In this document: positions 15,892 through 16,877 of the stretch, in pieces | Numbering within the stretch: the first letter of the stretch is position 1 | Layout of the letters: the number at the start of each line of letters is the position of its first letter | Assembly: GCA_029779995.1 (NCBI GenBank) | Contig: JAKOZM010000084.1 | Span: 1 to 16,877 of the forward strand | DNA: 16,877 bases | Reading direction: 5' to 3' | Origin: Actinomycetes bacterium | GTDB taxonomy: Bacteria > Actinomycetota > Actinomycetes > S36-B12 > UBA10799 | Translations under genes and position numbers: made by a program | The notes under the pieces: model-generated | What the model was told of the DNA's origin: nothing | What the model saw: the letters and a program-made list of their open reading frames with translations, nothing else | Databases searched by the model: none

Positions 15892-16877
15892 GACGCCTGC
15901 GACCCGTAGAGGTCGGGTGGCGCCTGGGTTACGCCCGCGAGCCGCGCGGCGGCCAGCTGTGGGTGCCGTGGGATCGGACCGCCGGAGTGATCGGCCCCCA
16001 AGGGTCGGGTAAGACGCTGGACCTGCTCGCACCGGCCCTGATCGACGCCCCGGGCGCGGCGTTGACGACCCTGACCAAGGTCGACGACCTCCTACTCACC
16101 TTCACCGCCCGCTCCACTCGGCAACGACCTTGCATCGTCCTCGACCCGTTCGGCCTGGTGCCCGGACTACCCGAGGTGGTCTGGGACCCCATCCAGGGCT
16201 GCGTCGACCCCCTGATCGCCGAACGACGCGCCAAGGCGTTCACCGCCGGCACCGTCAAAGGCGCCGTCGCCGGCGGACACGCCGACGACGCGGCCCGCTT
16301 CTACGCGGCCGAGGCCGCCAAGGTGCTGCAGGGCTACTTCCACGCCGCCGCGCTGACCGGGCGCAGCCTCGAGCACGTCCTGTCGTGGGTGGCCAAACCG
16401 TTGGCCGCCACCGATCCCACCGAGATCCTGCGCGAGCACCCCCACGCCGCAACCTTCTGGGACGGACTGCTCTACGGGGCGCTGCACGGCGACGACCGAA
16501 CCGCCGGCAACACCATCACCACTGTCCAACAGGCCATGTCCCTGTTCTTCCAAGAGGACATCCGCCGCCGCTGCGTCCCCGGCCCCCATCGCGCCGCCAC
16601 CGACATCGCCCACGTCATCTCCCAAGGCGGCACCATCTACCTGCTCGGCCGCGAAGACCCCTACGCCTCCGCTTCACCGCTGATGACGGCCTTCGCCGAG
16701 CACGTCCTGGACACCGCCCTGCAGGCCGCGAACACCTCGCCGTGGGGGCGGCTGTGCCCACCCTTCCATGCGATCCTCGACGAGCTGCCCTCCACCGCAC
16801 CGTTGCCGACCCTGCGCACCCGCATGGCCAACGAACGCGCCCTCGGGATCTCGTTCATGTGGGCCGCGCAGGCATGG
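15888..16877 (+). CDS. VirD4/TraG-like type IV coupling ATPase (partial, runs off end)
   Basis: The first 330 residues of a conjugative DNA-transfer ATPase; the frame is open at the right edge. Seen: Walker A GPQGSGKT at 36-43, then TTLTKVDDLL, which corresponds to the usual T-K-x-DL segment after the P-loop. CIVLDPFGLVPGLPEVVWDP follows, and a Walker B-type HAILDELPSTAPLPTLRTRM lies near 297-316, a close match to the TraG/TraD pattern of coupling proteins. Such proteins pump relaxosome-bound DNA into a type IV secretion channel. Unusually, there is no N-terminal transmembrane segment; the overlapping upstream gene encodes two helices instead. The start is ATG 15888, in ATGA with the upstream stop. 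It marks the right side as part of a conjugative element. Confidence 0.85.
   Translation, partial: MRRLRPVEVGWRLGYAREPRGGQLWVPWDRTAGVIGPQGSGKTLDLLAPALIDAPGAALTTLTKVDDLLLTFTARSTRQRPCIVLDPFGLVPGLPEVVWDPIQGCVDPLIAERRAKAFTAGTVKGAVAGGHADDAARFYAAEAAKVLQGYFHAAALTGRSLEHVLSWVAKPLAATDPTEILREHPHAATFWDGLLYGALHGDDRTAGNTITTVQQAMSLFFQEDIRRRCVPGPHRAATDIAHVISQGGTIYLLGREDPYASASPLMTAFAEHVLDTALQAANTSPWGRLCPPFHAILDELPSTAPLPTLRTRMANERALGISFMWAAQAW

Noticed and set aside
1..16877. CRISPR arrays, tRNA or rRNA genes, insertion sequences
   Set aside because: Reading both strands gave no regularly spaced repeats, no cloverleaf-like tRNA ends and no transposase-like protein.

Overview
The window is high-GC DNA with actinobacterial character: most genes use G or C in the third codon position, GTG starts are common, and Shine-Dalgarno sites are GGAGG-like. 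It carries a complete, apparently intact type 1 BREX anti-phage operon on the minus strand. Conjugation-type genes lie to its right and an AAA-type ATPase to its left. The most economical reading is a defence island inside an integrative conjugative element or conjugative plasmid of an actinomycete. The genus cannot be fixed from the sequence.

Layout from left to right. (1) 1-1344 (+): an ATP-binding protein with an Orc/Cdc6-like P-loop and winged-helix layout and a Pro-rich tail. (2) 1345-1392: a short convergent gap with an imperfect hairpin. (3) 1393-2036 (-): a gene that overlaps the brxL stop by ATGA but is spread over three reading frames, so it is probably a decayed gene. (4) 2033-14901 (-): brxA, brxB, brxC, pglX, pglZ, brxL in canonical order, with 1-8 bp overlaps or a 16 bp gap, clearly one transcript. 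(5) 14970-15176 (-): a 68-residue excisionase/MerR-type helix-turn-helix protein just upstream of brxA, probably the first gene of the operon. (6) 15177-15432: a divergent intergenic region with a perfect short hairpin. (7) 15433-16877 (+): a small two-helix membrane protein overlapping (ATGA) a VirD4/TraG-like coupling ATPase that runs off the right end.

How the genes work together. In BREX, PglX methylates host DNA at an asymmetric site, and the other proteins use the missing methyl mark to block phage replication. BrxC is the large P-loop ATPase, PglZ an alkaline-phosphatase-fold protein, BrxA and BrxB small core factors, and BrxL an AAA+ ATPase. All nucleotide-binding and metal-binding motifs that I can locate look intact. 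Three points stand out. BrxL ends in an MIT_C-like (phospholipase-D-fold) domain rather than a Lon protease domain. The middle-to-C-terminal, specificity-determining part of pglX is less GC-rich than the flanking sequence, as expected after domain swapping. The usual WYL-type BREX regulator is absent, and a small HTH protein sits in its place.

No tRNA, rRNA, CRISPR array, insertion sequence or attachment site was recognised.
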